A DNA stretch of 27,760 bases, from assembly GCA_905214195.1 (NCBI GenBank), contig CAJMLH010000026.1, positions 1 through 27,760 on the forward strand, read 5' to 3'. This document shows, in pieces, positions 16,992-24,272 of the stretch. How positions within the stretch are numbered: the first letter of the stretch is position 1; the number at the start of each line of letters is the position of its first letter. The notes under the pieces are model-generated. The model saw only the letters and a list, made by a program, of their open reading frames with translations, searched no databases and was not told the DNA's origin. Source of the DNA: an uncultured bacterium (lineage in GTDB: Bacteria > Bacillota > Clostridia > Peptostreptococcales > Anaerovoracaceae). A program made the position numbers and the translations under genes.

Positions 16992-18176
16992 ATGAATGAA
17001 CAGAATATCCTGATAGTCAGATGCGGAGAAGTGGCTCTTAAGGGAATGAACAAACCTTATTTTGAGCGTATGCTATCAGACAGAATAAGAAAAAATCTGA
17101 AGAAGTTTGACGGTATAGATGTGAAACGCCAAGAGGGTCTTATATTTGTAAGAGCCGAAAAGCATCTTGATATTGATGCTGTAATTAAAGAAATAACTAA
17201 AGTGTTTGGAGTTGATTCTGTAAGCAAGGCTATAGAAGCTGAACCTGAACTTGATAAAATAGGTCAAGCCGCTGTGGACTATATGATGGATTTGATTGAA
17301 AAACGAGGGGTAAGCACCTTTAAGGTAGAGGCAAAACGAGCAGACAAGAACTTCCCTGTAAAATCACCTGAAATAGGAAGAATAATCGGAGCAAAGGTTC
17401 TTATTGGTTGCAAAGTTTTAAAAGTCAATGTCCACGAACCTGATGTGCTTCTTCATGTAGATGTAAGACACGACAGAGCATATATATACGAGGGAAAAAT
17501 CCGGGGATTTGGAGGATTGCCTCTGGGAACCAACGGAAAAGGACTGGTATTACTTTCAGGCGGCATAGACAGCCCTGTGGCAGCATGGATGATGGCAAAG
17601 AGAGGTATGCTTATAGAAGCAGTACACTTCCACTCTTATCCGTATACAAGTCCGAGAGCGCAGCAGAAAGTAGAAGAATTGGCAGAAATATTAGCCTCAT
17701 ACTGCGGACACTTTAAGATGCATGTGATAAATCTTCTTCCTATACAGGAACAGATAGTCATAAACTGTCCGGAGGAGGAAACTACCATATTGGTGCGCAG
17801 GTTTATGATGCGTATTGCTGAGAAAATAGCAGAAAAAAGAAACTGTATGATGTTGATTACAGGTGAAAATCTTGGGCAGGTTGCAAGCCAAACTGCCGAA
17901 TCACTTGTAGTAACAGATGCTTCTGTCAGCAAACCGGTGATGAGACCGCTTATCGCTATGGATAAGGTTGATATAATGGAAAAAGCAAAAGAAATCGGAA
18001 CTTATGAAAAATCCATAGAGCCATATGAAGATTGCTGTACTGTATTTTTACCTAAGCATCCGACAACAAAACCACGGCTTGAACGAATCTTGGATTCGGA
18101 GAGCAAGCTGGACTGCGAAGCACTTATAGCGGCGGCAGTTGATTCTGAAGAAATAATAGAAATCGGTATAGAATAA
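16992..18176 (+). CDS. thiI: tRNA 4-thiouridine synthetase ThiI
   Basis: A 394-residue protein with an N-terminal ferredoxin-like region and THUMP domain (~60-167) for tRNA binding, then a PP-loop ATPase domain with SGGIDSPVAAW beginning at residue 189. It activates U8 of tRNA by adenylation for thiolation and can also serve thiamine thiazole synthesis. The C-terminal rhodanese domain of the E. coli enzyme is missing, as usual in Firmicutes; a CC pair (YEDCCTVF) near residue 345 and nearby cysteines are possible sulfur carriers. Sulfur would come from the desulfurase encoded just upstream. AGAGGAG precedes the ATG. Confidence 0.95.
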   Translation: MNEQNILIVRCGEVALKGMNKPYFERMLSDRIRKNLKKFDGIDVKRQEGLIFVRAEKHLDIDAVIKEITKVFGVDSVSKAIEAEPELDKIGQAAVDYMMDLIEKRGVSTFKVEAKRADKNFPVKSPEIGRIIGAKVLIGCKVLKVNVHEPDVLLHVDVRHDRAYIYEGKIRGFGGLPLGTNGKGLVLLSGGIDSPVAAWMMAKRGMLIEAVHFHSYPYTSPRAQQKVEELAEILASYCGHFKMHVINLLPIQEQIVINCPEEETTILVRRFMMRIAEKIAEKRNCMMLITGENLGQVASQTAESLVVTDASVSKPVMRPLIAMDKVDIMEKAKEIGTYEKSIEPYEDCCTVFLPKHPTTKPRLERILDSESKLDCEALIAAAVDSEEIIEIGIE

Positions 18177-18185
18177 AAATCAAAA

Positions 18186-18240
18186 ACAGCAGAGCAGAAT
18201 CAATTATACATAGGATTCCCTCTGCTGTCGTTTTATTTTT
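18186..18240. terminator. bidirectional terminator between thiI and RNase H genes
   Basis: ACAGCAGAG (18186-18194) pairs perfectly with CTCTGCTGT (18220-18228), with an inner GAATC/GATTC stem. TTTTATTTTTT follows on the plus side, and five T follow on the minus side. The flanking genes converge. Confidence 0.8.
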
Positions 18241-18246
18241 TGACTG

Positions 18247-18828
18247 TCAGCCTGCGTCTTTTTCCCCTCTCAAAGAATCGATTCCCTTTCCTGCCAGTTG
18301 GTCGGCAAGGTTATTCATCTTGGTTATATATAAGAAATCTTCATAGGAGAATTGGCTTCCGTTCCATGTTAGAAATTTTTCATACAATGCTGTAAGAGAT
18401 GGACTTTGAGGAAGAGAGCCGTCATTTGTTTTGGGCACCTTGACATGGCCCTTTACACGATAAAAGCTGACATCGTGTTTTCTGACAAGAGATAGAAGCT
18501 CTTTCCAAAGCTCTTGATTTTCAACAGCCTTGTGGGCTGCGTTTCTCCATTTGTTCTTTTCCCACGATTCGTACCATTTTTCTCTGAAACAGTTTGCAAC
18601 ATAGGCACTGTCAGAAAAGACATGTATGGTAAGACCATCTCTTTTCAGTGCCTTAAAAGCTTCAATGACTGCCGTAAGTTCCATTCTGTTGTTGGTGGTG
18701 TTGACCTCTCCGCCCCATAATTCCTTTCGGTGTTCTCCCATTTCAAGTATACTGCCCCAACCGCCGATATTGCATGAGGACTGATTGCCGGAGCAGCCGC
18801 CGTCTGTGTACATTCTTATAATGCTCAT
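18247..18828 (-). CDS. rnhA: ribonuclease H (type HI) with an insertion
   Basis: A 193-residue RNase HI-family protein that cuts RNA in RNA-DNA hybrids. The four metal-binding acidic residues are present: Asp8 (YTDGG), Glu50 (NRMEL), Asp73 (SDSAY) and Asp176 (NNLADQLA). His128 (VKGH) of the active-site loop is also kept. Residues ~129-172 form an insertion of about 44 residues between that histidine and the last aspartate, which accounts for its length beyond the usual ~155. The insertion contains WNGSQFSYEDFLYITKMN. No N-terminal hybrid-binding domain is present. GGGGAAAC precedes the ATG on the minus strand. Confidence 0.9.
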   Translation of the reverse strand: MSIIRMYTDGGCSGNQSSCNIGGWGSILEMGEHRKELWGGEVNTTNNRMELTAVIEAFKALKRDGLTIHVFSDSAYVANCFREKWYESWEKNKWRNAAHKAVENQELWKELLSLVRKHDVSFYRVKGHVKVPKTNDGSLPQSPSLTALYEKFLTWNGSQFSYEDFLYITKMNNLADQLAGKGIDSLRGEKDAG

Positions 18829-18896
18829 TTTGTTTCCCCTTTATAATTGTTCTTACTATATTATGGCTTATTTTCAGTGATTTTACAACGAAAAAG

Positions 18897-18905
18897 TGGT
18901 ATAAT
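18897..18905 (+). promoter_or_regulatory. extended -10 promoter of the walJ-rlmH operon
   Basis: TGGTATAAT: a perfect TATAAT (18900-18905) with the TG extension. No good -35 lies at 16-18 bases upstream. It is 38 bases before the ATG. Confidence 0.55.
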
Positions 18906-18943
18906 TCTTAAGTAAAATACAAGAAAGCAGGAGAACTTATCAC

Positions 18944-19753
18944 ATGAATTTAGGCATTTGCCCAATGGCAAGCAGCAGCAGCGGAAATTGTTATCTCATA
19001 AGAAGCAACAGGACATACATATTGCTTGACGCAGGTATAAGCTGTGCTGCAGTCAATAAAAACCTTGAAATGATGGATGTTAAGTTCTGGGAAATGAACG
19101 GTATCGTTTTGACTCATGAACACATAGACCATGTAAGAGGAGCTTCGGCATATTGCAAGAAGTCTAACAGACAGAGTTTTTATGTTACTGAGGGAACAAT
19201 AAAGGCTCTTGAAGAAAAAGGAAAAGAAATACCAAGGGAAAGGGTTGAAATAATAAAAGGCGGAAGTGATTTCAACATCGGAGATATAGAAGTTAAGGCC
19301 TTTTGTGTGTCTCACGATGCAAGAGAACCGGTAGGGTATTCTTTTATGAGAAACGGAAAGAAAATATCTGTGGTTACAGATACGGGAATGATTACTGAAG
19401 AAATTGAAAGGGCCATACAGGATTCCGATATATTGATTATAGAGGCCAATCATGAGGAAAACATATTGCTTTACGGCAGATATCCATATCATGTGAAGCA
19501 TCGTATTCTAAGTAATAAAGGACATCTTTCAAATGAAGCGGCAGGTAAATGTATAGCTGACTTTCTTGAAAGACTCTCTTCTCCTAAAATTCCTTGCATA
19601 TTGCTGGCACATCTCAGTGGTGAGAACAATACACCTCAGCAAGCGATGTTAACGGTGAGCAATATATTGGAAGAACGAGGATTTTATGTAGGAAAGCACC
19701 TTAAACTTTCGGTGATTCATCCAAAAGAAATGGGTGATCTTGTTACTGTTTGA
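18944..19753 (+). CDS. walJ: WalJ/YycJ-type metallo-beta-lactamase-fold hydrolase
   Basis: A 269-residue MBL-fold protein. The metal motif is THEHIDH at 57-63. CVSHDAREPVGY, SVVTDTGM and LLAHLSGENN supply the other metal ligands and conserved strands, and the N-terminal ASSSSGNCYLI is characteristic of the YycJ group. In Bacillus and Streptococcus, YycJ/WalJ lies near the WalRK two-component genes and has been described as an exonuclease affecting DNA repair. No walRK genes lie in this window. GCAGGAG sits 9 nt before the ATG, and rlmH follows 21 bases after the stop in an apparent operon. Confidence 0.9.
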   Translation: MNLGICPMASSSSGNCYLIRSNRTYILLDAGISCAAVNKNLEMMDVKFWEMNGIVLTHEHIDHVRGASAYCKKSNRQSFYVTEGTIKALEEKGKEIPRERVEIIKGGSDFNIGDIEVKAFCVSHDAREPVGYSFMRNGKKISVVTDTGMITEEIERAIQDSDILIIEANHEENILLYGRYPYHVKHRILSNKGHLSNEAAGKCIADFLERLSSPKIPCILLAHLSGENNTPQQAMLTVSNILEERGFYVGKHLKLSVIHPKEMGDLVTV

Positions 19754-19774
19754 ACTTGAATGGGGACTTTAAAT

Positions 19775-20254
19775 ATGAAAATACAAGTAATATGTATAGG
19801 AAAGCTTAAAGAAAGGTACTGGACAGAGGCTGTTGGCGAATATATGAAAAGATTGTCCAAGTATTGCGACATGGAAATAACAGAGTTAAAGGAGAGCAGG
19901 CTGCCGGACAAGGCTTCCGCTGCGCAGGAGGCGGCGGTTATTGATGATGAGGGGGAAAATATTCTTAAGCATGTAAAAGATGGAAGCTATGTTGTCAGTC
20001 TTGAAATAGGAGGGAAAAATCTTTCTTCGGAGGAGCTTGCTCAAAAAATTGAAGAGATTCCTCTGAGCGGAAAGAGCCATATCACTTTTATAATAGGAGG
20101 AAGTCTTGGACTTAGCAAAGATGTGAGCAAAAGAGCTGATTTTAAATTGTCTTTTTCCAGAATGACTTTCCCTCACCAGATGATGAGAGTTATATTGCTG
20201 GAGCAAATATACAGGTCTTTTAAAATCATTCGCAATGAAGCATATCATAAGTAG
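19775..20254 (+). CDS. rlmH: 23S rRNA (pseudouridine1915-N3)-methyltransferase RlmH
   Basis: A SPOUT-class methyltransferase that methylates pseudouridine 1915 in helix 69 of 23S rRNA, using S-adenosylmethionine. From ATG 19775 the product is 159 residues, the usual family length, starting MKIQVICIGKLKERYW. An in-frame ATG at 19760 would add MGTLN; its GGGG is better placed as the ribosome site for 19775. Signatures are the SAM-binding knot loop IIGGSLGLSKDV (106-117) and FPHQMMRVILLEQIYRSFKI (132-151), ending in YHK. The terminator at 20337 follows. Confidence 0.95.
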   Translation: MKIQVICIGKLKERYWTEAVGEYMKRLSKYCDMEITELKESRLPDKASAAQEAAVIDDEGENILKHVKDGSYVVSLEIGGKNLSSEELAQKIEEIPLSGKSHITFIIGGSLGLSKDVSKRADFKLSFSRMTFPHQMMRVILLEQIYRSFKIIRNEAYHK

Positions 20255-20336
20255 AGATAGTATGAATATTAACTGTCGGCAAACGATTTGCAAATTTTGC
20301 AAAGTTTGTCGGGTTTGGTGATTTCGTAATAAATGT

Positions 20337-20377
20337 TGAGGTGGCTGAAGATAATTTTCAGCTATCTCAATTTTTTT
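20337..20377 (+). terminator. intrinsic terminator of walJ-rlmH
   Basis: TGAGGTGGCTGAA pairs with TTCAGCTATCTCA (13 bp with two G-T pairs) around a 7-base loop, followed by A and seven T. Confidence 0.8.
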
Positions 20378-20406
20378 GTTGCCAAATGTTACAGCACGGC
20401 TGATTT

Positions 20407-21972
20407 TGAACTGTACCCCATTGTGTGGACAGTTTGAAGAATGTTTTACCTGATTCCCTAAACTCCTGATATGGGATATACTTTAGTTGTTATGTATTCG
20501 TAAAATTCATCGGGGCTGAGCTTACTCAGCTCCCATTGATATCTGTCTTTGTTGTAATAATCCATCCAATCTTTTATGTCTTTTCCGGCTTCCTCTATTG
20601 TTTTCCATCTGCTTTCCTTTACAGAAAGCTCATCTTTCATATGACCCAAAAAGCTCTCTTGCGGTGCATTGTCCCAACAGTTTCCTTTCCTTGACATGGA
20701 TTGCCTGAGCCCATAATCTCAGATTAACTCCCTGAATTTCACACTCGTATAATGACATCCCTGATTAATGTGTATCATAGCCTCATCATCAAGACTTATC
20801 CCATGGTTCTTTATCAGCTTTTCCACTGTCTTAAGTACAAAATCCACTTTTAGTGATTCACTTAGTTCATATGATAAAATCTGTTTTGTATATGCGTCTT
20901 TTATCACGCAAAGATACCAATATCCACCTTTTGACATAGGAATGTATGTGATATCTGTCAGTAATATCTTCCTCGCTCCATGCTCTCTGAATTGTCTCTT
21001 TACATGATTATCAGCTACAGCATTGGTCTTCATTTCTTTCATCATCCTACGATATGGGTTTGCTTTTCGTATAGGACAGAAAAGTCCGTATTTCCTCATG
21101 AGCATTCGTGTCTTCTTCAGATTCATTCATATTCCCATATGTAACAGTCTCATGTGTATCCCTCTTGTTCCTTTTGCATAGCCTCTGTGTTCATATGCCT
21201 TTAGGATAAGCTTGAAAGCTTCTTTATCTCTTGCTTCTTTTTCAAACTTCTTCTCCGGTTCCTGTATGTATCTGTAATATCCTGAGCGTGAGATTCCGCT
21301 GAGTATGCACATGTCCTTTATTGTTAGCAGATTGCTTTTTTCCTCGGATGTTTTTTTTATCATTTCGCAGCATTCTGCAAAAGCTTTCACTTCTAATCTT
21401 TCTTCTTGCTTTGCATCCTGACGGCTTTCGTTTTTTTAGAAAGTCTATCTGTTGCTGCAAGTATATGATCTGCTTTTGCATCTGTTTCATTGCAGTCTGC
21501 ATTTGTTTCTTTGAAAGATCCTGCTCTGCAAATTCCTGTGTTCTTTTGATGCATTTTGGAGGCTTGAGTCCCTCAGGTGAGTTTGCTTTTTTTTAAGATT
21601 TTTGATGTACATGTATATGCGTTGTTTTCCGAGGATATTGGGATCATAACCGGCTAACTTAAATATCTCTACGGAAGTAAGACCTGCTTCGACCTTTTTC
21701 ATTGCAAATATCTTGAAATCAAAAGTGTAGTATATTTTCTTTGCGCTTACCTCAGTTGTATATGGGTTTTCTCTAAGTATTCTGATTTGTTCTGTAGTGA
21801 ATGGTAATATTTCAGGTAGTAGGTATATGAGTGTTTGAAAAATGGTCTTGCCATTTTGTGATTGGGTATTTGGATGTTAGGCATAAGGGGCTGTCCATAT
21901 TACCCGGTTGTTTTTACTCTTTTTTAGGTTTTCTGCTCTTCTATCCGTGTCCACTTTATTGGGTACAGTTCA
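20407..21972 (-). mobile_element. decayed IS3-family insertion sequence
   Basis: A 1566-bp element bounded by 25-bp terminal inverted repeats, 20407-20431 and 21948-21972. They share the outer 12 bases (TGAACTGTACCC) and inner GTGGACA, 21 of 25 positions in all, with the TG...CA ends of IS3 elements. The coding content (20458-21810, minus strand) is an HTH/coiled-coil OrfA and a DDE transposase, both broken. No 3-4-base target duplication is visible: TTT lies on the left and TGC on the right. No other copy lies in the window, although a related HTH gene is at 1170. Confidence 0.85.
20458..21810 (-). pseudogene. IS3-family OrfA-OrfB transposase, multiply inactivated
   Basis: On the minus strand, the HTH segment (FTTEQIRILRENPYTTEV ... 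GLTSVEIFKLAGYDPNILG) comes first, then a coiled coil (QMQTAMKQMQKQIIYLQQQI), then the OrfB transposase with TDITYIPMSKGGYWY and MSRKGNCWDNAPQESF. Lesions: no ATG, GTG or TTG start in frame (ATA at 21810-21808 stands where the start is expected); a shift at eight A (plus-strand T run 21587-21594); a second, compensating shift at seven A (21431-21437); in-frame TGA at 21129-21127 and 20721-20719, each probably a former CGA; and the second DDE aspartate is Asn (HINQG, codon 20766-20764). The first (TDITY) and last (QESF) acidic residues remain. The A-AAA-AAG at the first shift is also a known IS3 slippery motif, but a programmed -1 shift there would not by itself reach OrfB. Confidence 0.85.
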
Positions 21973-22044
21973 TGCCACCGATGCGATACTTGTTGTCAGA
22001 AACTCCGATTTTTTGCAAAACAGACAACAAACAGGTGTCTAAAT
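21973..22044. repeat. 72-bp dispersed repeat, copy 1
   Basis: Matches 27689-27760 at 65 of 72 positions without gaps; the last 54 bases match at 52. It starts at the base next to the IS end. It contains an 8-bp inverted repeat TTGTTGTC (21990-21997)/GACAACAA (22023-22030) with TTTTGCAAAA in the loop. Since copy 2 runs to the window edge, the full element may be longer. Confidence 0.75.
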
Positions 22045-22275
22045 TCGTCGAAAGTAGTCTCCGGAGAGCTAAATGTTGGCAGATTTTCAAATAAAGGCTC
22101 AGAATGACAACATTTTAGTGGGAAAATGTTGTCAAAATTTCCTAAAATAAAAGAAATGGTAACCGGACGACATTTTATGACAAATTTCGACTGGCTCAGG
22201 AATTGATTTGTTGGCTGTTTCGCTGAAAACCATAAATTTAGCCAACACTTCCACGACATTGGGAACATGGGGGAA
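22045..22275. other. palindrome-rich non-coding region
   Basis: No gene is seen. It holds TCTCCGGAGA (22058-22067), a perfect 12-bp hairpin at 22105-22134 (TGACAACATTTT, loop AGTGGG, AAAATGTTGTCA), and GTTGGCT/AGCCAAC (22210-22216 and 22240-22246). The region lies between the repeat and the sporulation operon. Confidence 0.6.
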
Positions 22276-22315
22276 AGTTCAGTACAGCTCAGTATAATTC
22301 AGTACAGTTCAGGAT
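22276..22315. repeat. four tandem 10-bp repeats
   Basis: AGTTCAGTAC, AGCTCAGTAT, AATTCAGTAC and AGTTCAGGAT follow one another without gaps. GTACAGTTCA at 22302-22311 equals the outer ten bases of the IS right end. The 10-base period is one helical turn. Confidence 0.7.
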
Positions 22316-22455
22316 GCACATATATTTCACCGATTGCCACAAGCCCAACGCAGTACAAAATTCATTACATTCAGTGCACCACTGCTATTTTGCCAAAGCA
22401 TTAGACATAGAGCATTTTTGTATTCATTAACTTTAATCGACAAAAGTAGTTCTGA

Positions 22456-22474
22456 TTTGACATTTTATGTCAAA
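22456..22474. promoter_or_regulatory. perfect inverted repeat upstream of the sigF operon
   Basis: TTTGACAT-TTT-ATGTCAAA, 8+3+8 bases. A near copy of its right part, GACATTTTATGACAAA, lies at 22169-22184. It adjoins the weak promoter at 22473-22502 and could be an operator. Confidence 0.5.
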
Positions 22475-22502
22475 GACAAGCAGGGCGGACAGGTAGTATA
22501 AT
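22473..22502 (+). promoter_or_regulatory. possible promoter of the spoIIA (sigF) operon
   Basis: A perfect TATAAT (22497-22502) with AAGACA (22473-22478, four of six) 18 bases upstream. In Bacillus this operon uses sigma-H; I see no clear sigma-H promoter here. Confidence 0.4.
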
Positions 22503-22597
22503 ATATTTATAGCTCATAGGCAAACGGTATTTAATAACAATATGCGAAATTGCTAAAAGAAATGATAGGGGAACCATAAGACGGGAGGTGTTTGAAG

Positions 22598-22951
22598 ATG
22601 GAGATTATATTCAGTGTTGCCGGTAGTACGCTGATAACTGAACTTTTTGGAGAATTGGATCATCATTCGGCCGAAACTGCGAGAGAAAAGATAGACAGCG
22701 CTTTTGAAAATTATCGTATGGCAAATCTTATTTTTGATTTCAGAGGAGTCAATTTTATGGACAGTTCAGGAATAGGAATGATATTGGGCAGATACAGAAA
22801 ACTTAAGGAGCAAGGAGCCGGAATAGCAATCTGTGCTTGTTCAAAACCCGTAAGAAATATTTTAAACATGGCGGGTGTGTTTTCAATAATAGATTATTAC
22901 GATACTAAAGAGGAGGCCGTCGATAGCTTCAAAAGAAAGGAAGTTTCTTAA
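22598..22951 (+). CDS. spoIIAA: anti-sigma F factor antagonist SpoIIAA
   Basis: A 117-residue STAS-domain protein. The regulatory phosphorylation site is FMDSSGIG at 53-60, with Ser57 corresponding to Ser58 of B. subtilis. Unphosphorylated SpoIIAA binds SpoIIAB and releases sigma-F in the forespore; SpoIIAB phosphorylates it and SpoIIE restores it. A TTG six bases upstream is in frame, but GGGAGGTG is correctly spaced (7 nt) for ATG 22598. The stop overlaps the spoIIAB start by one base, so translation is coupled. The gene order AA-AB-sigF is the classical spoIIA operon. Confidence 0.93.
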   Translation: MEIIFSVAGSTLITELFGELDHHSAETAREKIDSAFENYRMANLIFDFRGVNFMDSSGIGMILGRYRKLKEQGAGIAICACSKPVRNILNMAGVFSIIDYYDTKEEAVDSFKRKEVS

Positions 22952-23385
22952 TGGACAGAGAATTAAAAACACAACTGGATGGAAATTTGGAGAATCAAAG
23001 TTTGGCAAGAGCTATAGCTGCCGCATATGTTTCACAAGCAGACCCTACCGTTGAAGAATTGACTGAAATTAAAACGGCAGTTTCGGAGGCTTTCAGTAAT
23101 GCAGCAATACACGGATATAAAAAAGAAGGCGGCAGTGTTATCATGGAGTTTTCGTTTATATCAAATGACACCGTAATGATAAAAATATCCGATAAGGGCG
23201 TAGGAATAGAAGATGTGTCAAAGGCTATGGAACCGTTATATACAACCGATACCGACGAAAATCGTTCCGGAATGGGATTTACGGTCATGGAGAGCTTTAT
23301 GGATAAGATAAAGGTGGAGTCCAAACCGGGAGAAGGAACAACAGTAACTATGGTGAAAAAGCTGGATACATATTATGGAATATAA
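22951..23385 (+). CDS. spoIIAB: anti-sigma F factor SpoIIAB
   Basis: A 144-residue GHKL-fold serine kinase and anti-sigma factor. The N box is SEAFSNAAIHGY with Glu46 and Asn50, the G1 box DKGVGI starts at Asp81, and the G2 region is RSGMGF at ~105-110. It binds sigma-F dimerically with ATP, and switches to SpoIIAA, which it phosphorylates. It overlaps spoIIAA by one base and sigF by eleven. Its length is normal. Confidence 0.94.
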   Translation: MDRELKTQLDGNLENQSLARAIAAAYVSQADPTVEELTEIKTAVSEAFSNAAIHGYKKEGGSVIMEFSFISNDTVMIKISDKGVGIEDVSKAMEPLYTTDTDENRSGMGFTVMESFMDKIKVESKPGEGTTVTMVKKLDTYYGI

Positions 23386-24067
23386 ATACGAACAGGGGAG
23401 TAAATCCGGCTGTAATCTTGAAGATATAGTCGCAAAGCATACGGGACTTGTGAAGTCCATTGCTCTGCGGCTTTCTCATGTGTATGGAGAAGAAGCAGAA
23501 GACTTGATTCAGATAGGTTACATAGGGCTTATCAAGGCGGCTGAAAGGTTTGACCCTGAGAGAGGTTATAGATTTTCCACATATGCAGTGCCGCTCATAG
23601 CAGGAGAAATCAAATCTCAGATAAGAGACAGAGGGCTTATAAAGGTAAGCAGAAGTCTTAAGTCAGATGCCGCAGTCATTCGTAATGCGGAAAACATGTT
23701 TTTGTCAGAAAAGGGAAGGTCGCCTAAGCTCAGTGAATTATCGGAAATTACGGGATTTTCTTTAGAGAGAGTGACTCAGGCGGTGCAGGCGGCAGATGCG
23801 GTGAGTAATATTGAAGAGTTTGACAAACCGGAAATTGCAGACAGTTCTGTATCGACAGAAAACGAAGAAGAACTAAATGTAACGAGGATGGATTTGGCTT
23901 CTATGATAAGCGGTCTTGAGCCTAAAGCAAGACAGATTATGATTCTCAGATATTATAAGGATATGACCCAATCACAGGTTGCAAAAATGATAGGAATATC
24001 ACAAGTACAAGTTTGCAGAATAGAAAGAAAAAGTTTGAAAATAATGTCAGAAAAAATCACTTTTTGA
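23375..24067 (+). CDS. sigF: sporulation sigma factor SigF
   Basis: A 230-residue sigma-70-type factor of the early forespore. Region 2 contains EDLIQIGYIGLIKAAERFDP (42-61) and the -10-contacting RFSTYAVPLIAGEIK (66-80); region 3 follows with SRSLKSDAAVI; and region 4 has the -35-reading HTH MTQSQVAKMIGISQVQVCRI. The form YRFSTYAVPLIAGEIKSQIRD is typical for SigF/SigG. Position behind spoIIAB identifies it as sigF rather than sigG. The start lies inside spoIIAB. No strong terminator follows; only ACTTTTT-GACAT-AAAAAGT overlaps the stop. Confidence 0.94.
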   Translation: MEYKYEQGSKSGCNLEDIVAKHTGLVKSIALRLSHVYGEEAEDLIQIGYIGLIKAAERFDPERGYRFSTYAVPLIAGEIKSQIRDRGLIKVSRSLKSDAAVIRNAENMFLSEKGRSPKLSELSEITGFSLERVTQAVQAADAVSNIEEFDKPEIADSSVSTENEEELNVTRMDLASMISGLEPKARQIMILRYYKDMTQSQVAKMIGISQVQVCRIERKSLKIMSEKITF

Positions 24068-24138
24068 CATAAAAAGTAAGTTACAGAATTTGGATTGATT
24101 TTTTTTCGACTTTTTTCGCTTTTTCATGCAAAATTTTG

Positions 24139-24167
24139 TTGCTCTTTTAACAAAAAAGTGGTTTAAT
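24139..24167 (+). promoter_or_regulatory. promoter of the bcd-etfBA operon
   Basis: TTGCTC (24139-24144), a 17-base spacer and TTTAAT (24162-24167) with a TG extension (TGGTTTAAT). The mRNA leader to the ATG is about 100 bases. Confidence 0.6.
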
Positions 24168-24272
24168 AGATATGTATGTATGTTATCTTTTCAGAAGAGA
24201 AAGTAACAGGTTAAAAATACGGATACTGTCCAAAGAAGGACCCCGTTATTAATAATTTAAGGAGGCATTTAA

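Noticed and set aside
18950..19501. 183-codon minus-strand frame inside the walJ gene
   Set aside because: It lies wholly over a gene with intact MBL motifs and has no recognisable domain.
20276..20312. Palindromic GGCAAAC ... TTTGCAAATTTTGCAAA ... GTTTGTCG as a regulatory site
   Set aside because: It lies after rlmH and before its terminator, with no gene downstream; it may only be part of the 3' UTR structure.
20719..21129. Recoded UGA codons in the transposase
   Set aside because: All other genes end or read normally without internal TGA; the element also has other lesions, so decay is the simpler explanation.
21831..22094. 87-codon plus-strand frame across the IS right end
   Set aside because: It crosses the IS boundary and the dispersed repeat, has no ribosome site and no recognisable sequence.
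21690..22600. CRISPR array formed by the short repeats near the IS element
   Set aside because: The repeats are 8-10 bp, in mixed orientation or without spacers, and no cas genes are present.
24059..24077. Hairpin ACTTTTT-GACAT-AAAAAGT as terminator of sigF
   Set aside because: The stem is almost pure A-T and overlaps the stop codon; it is too weak to call. The later T runs (from ~24100) have no stem.
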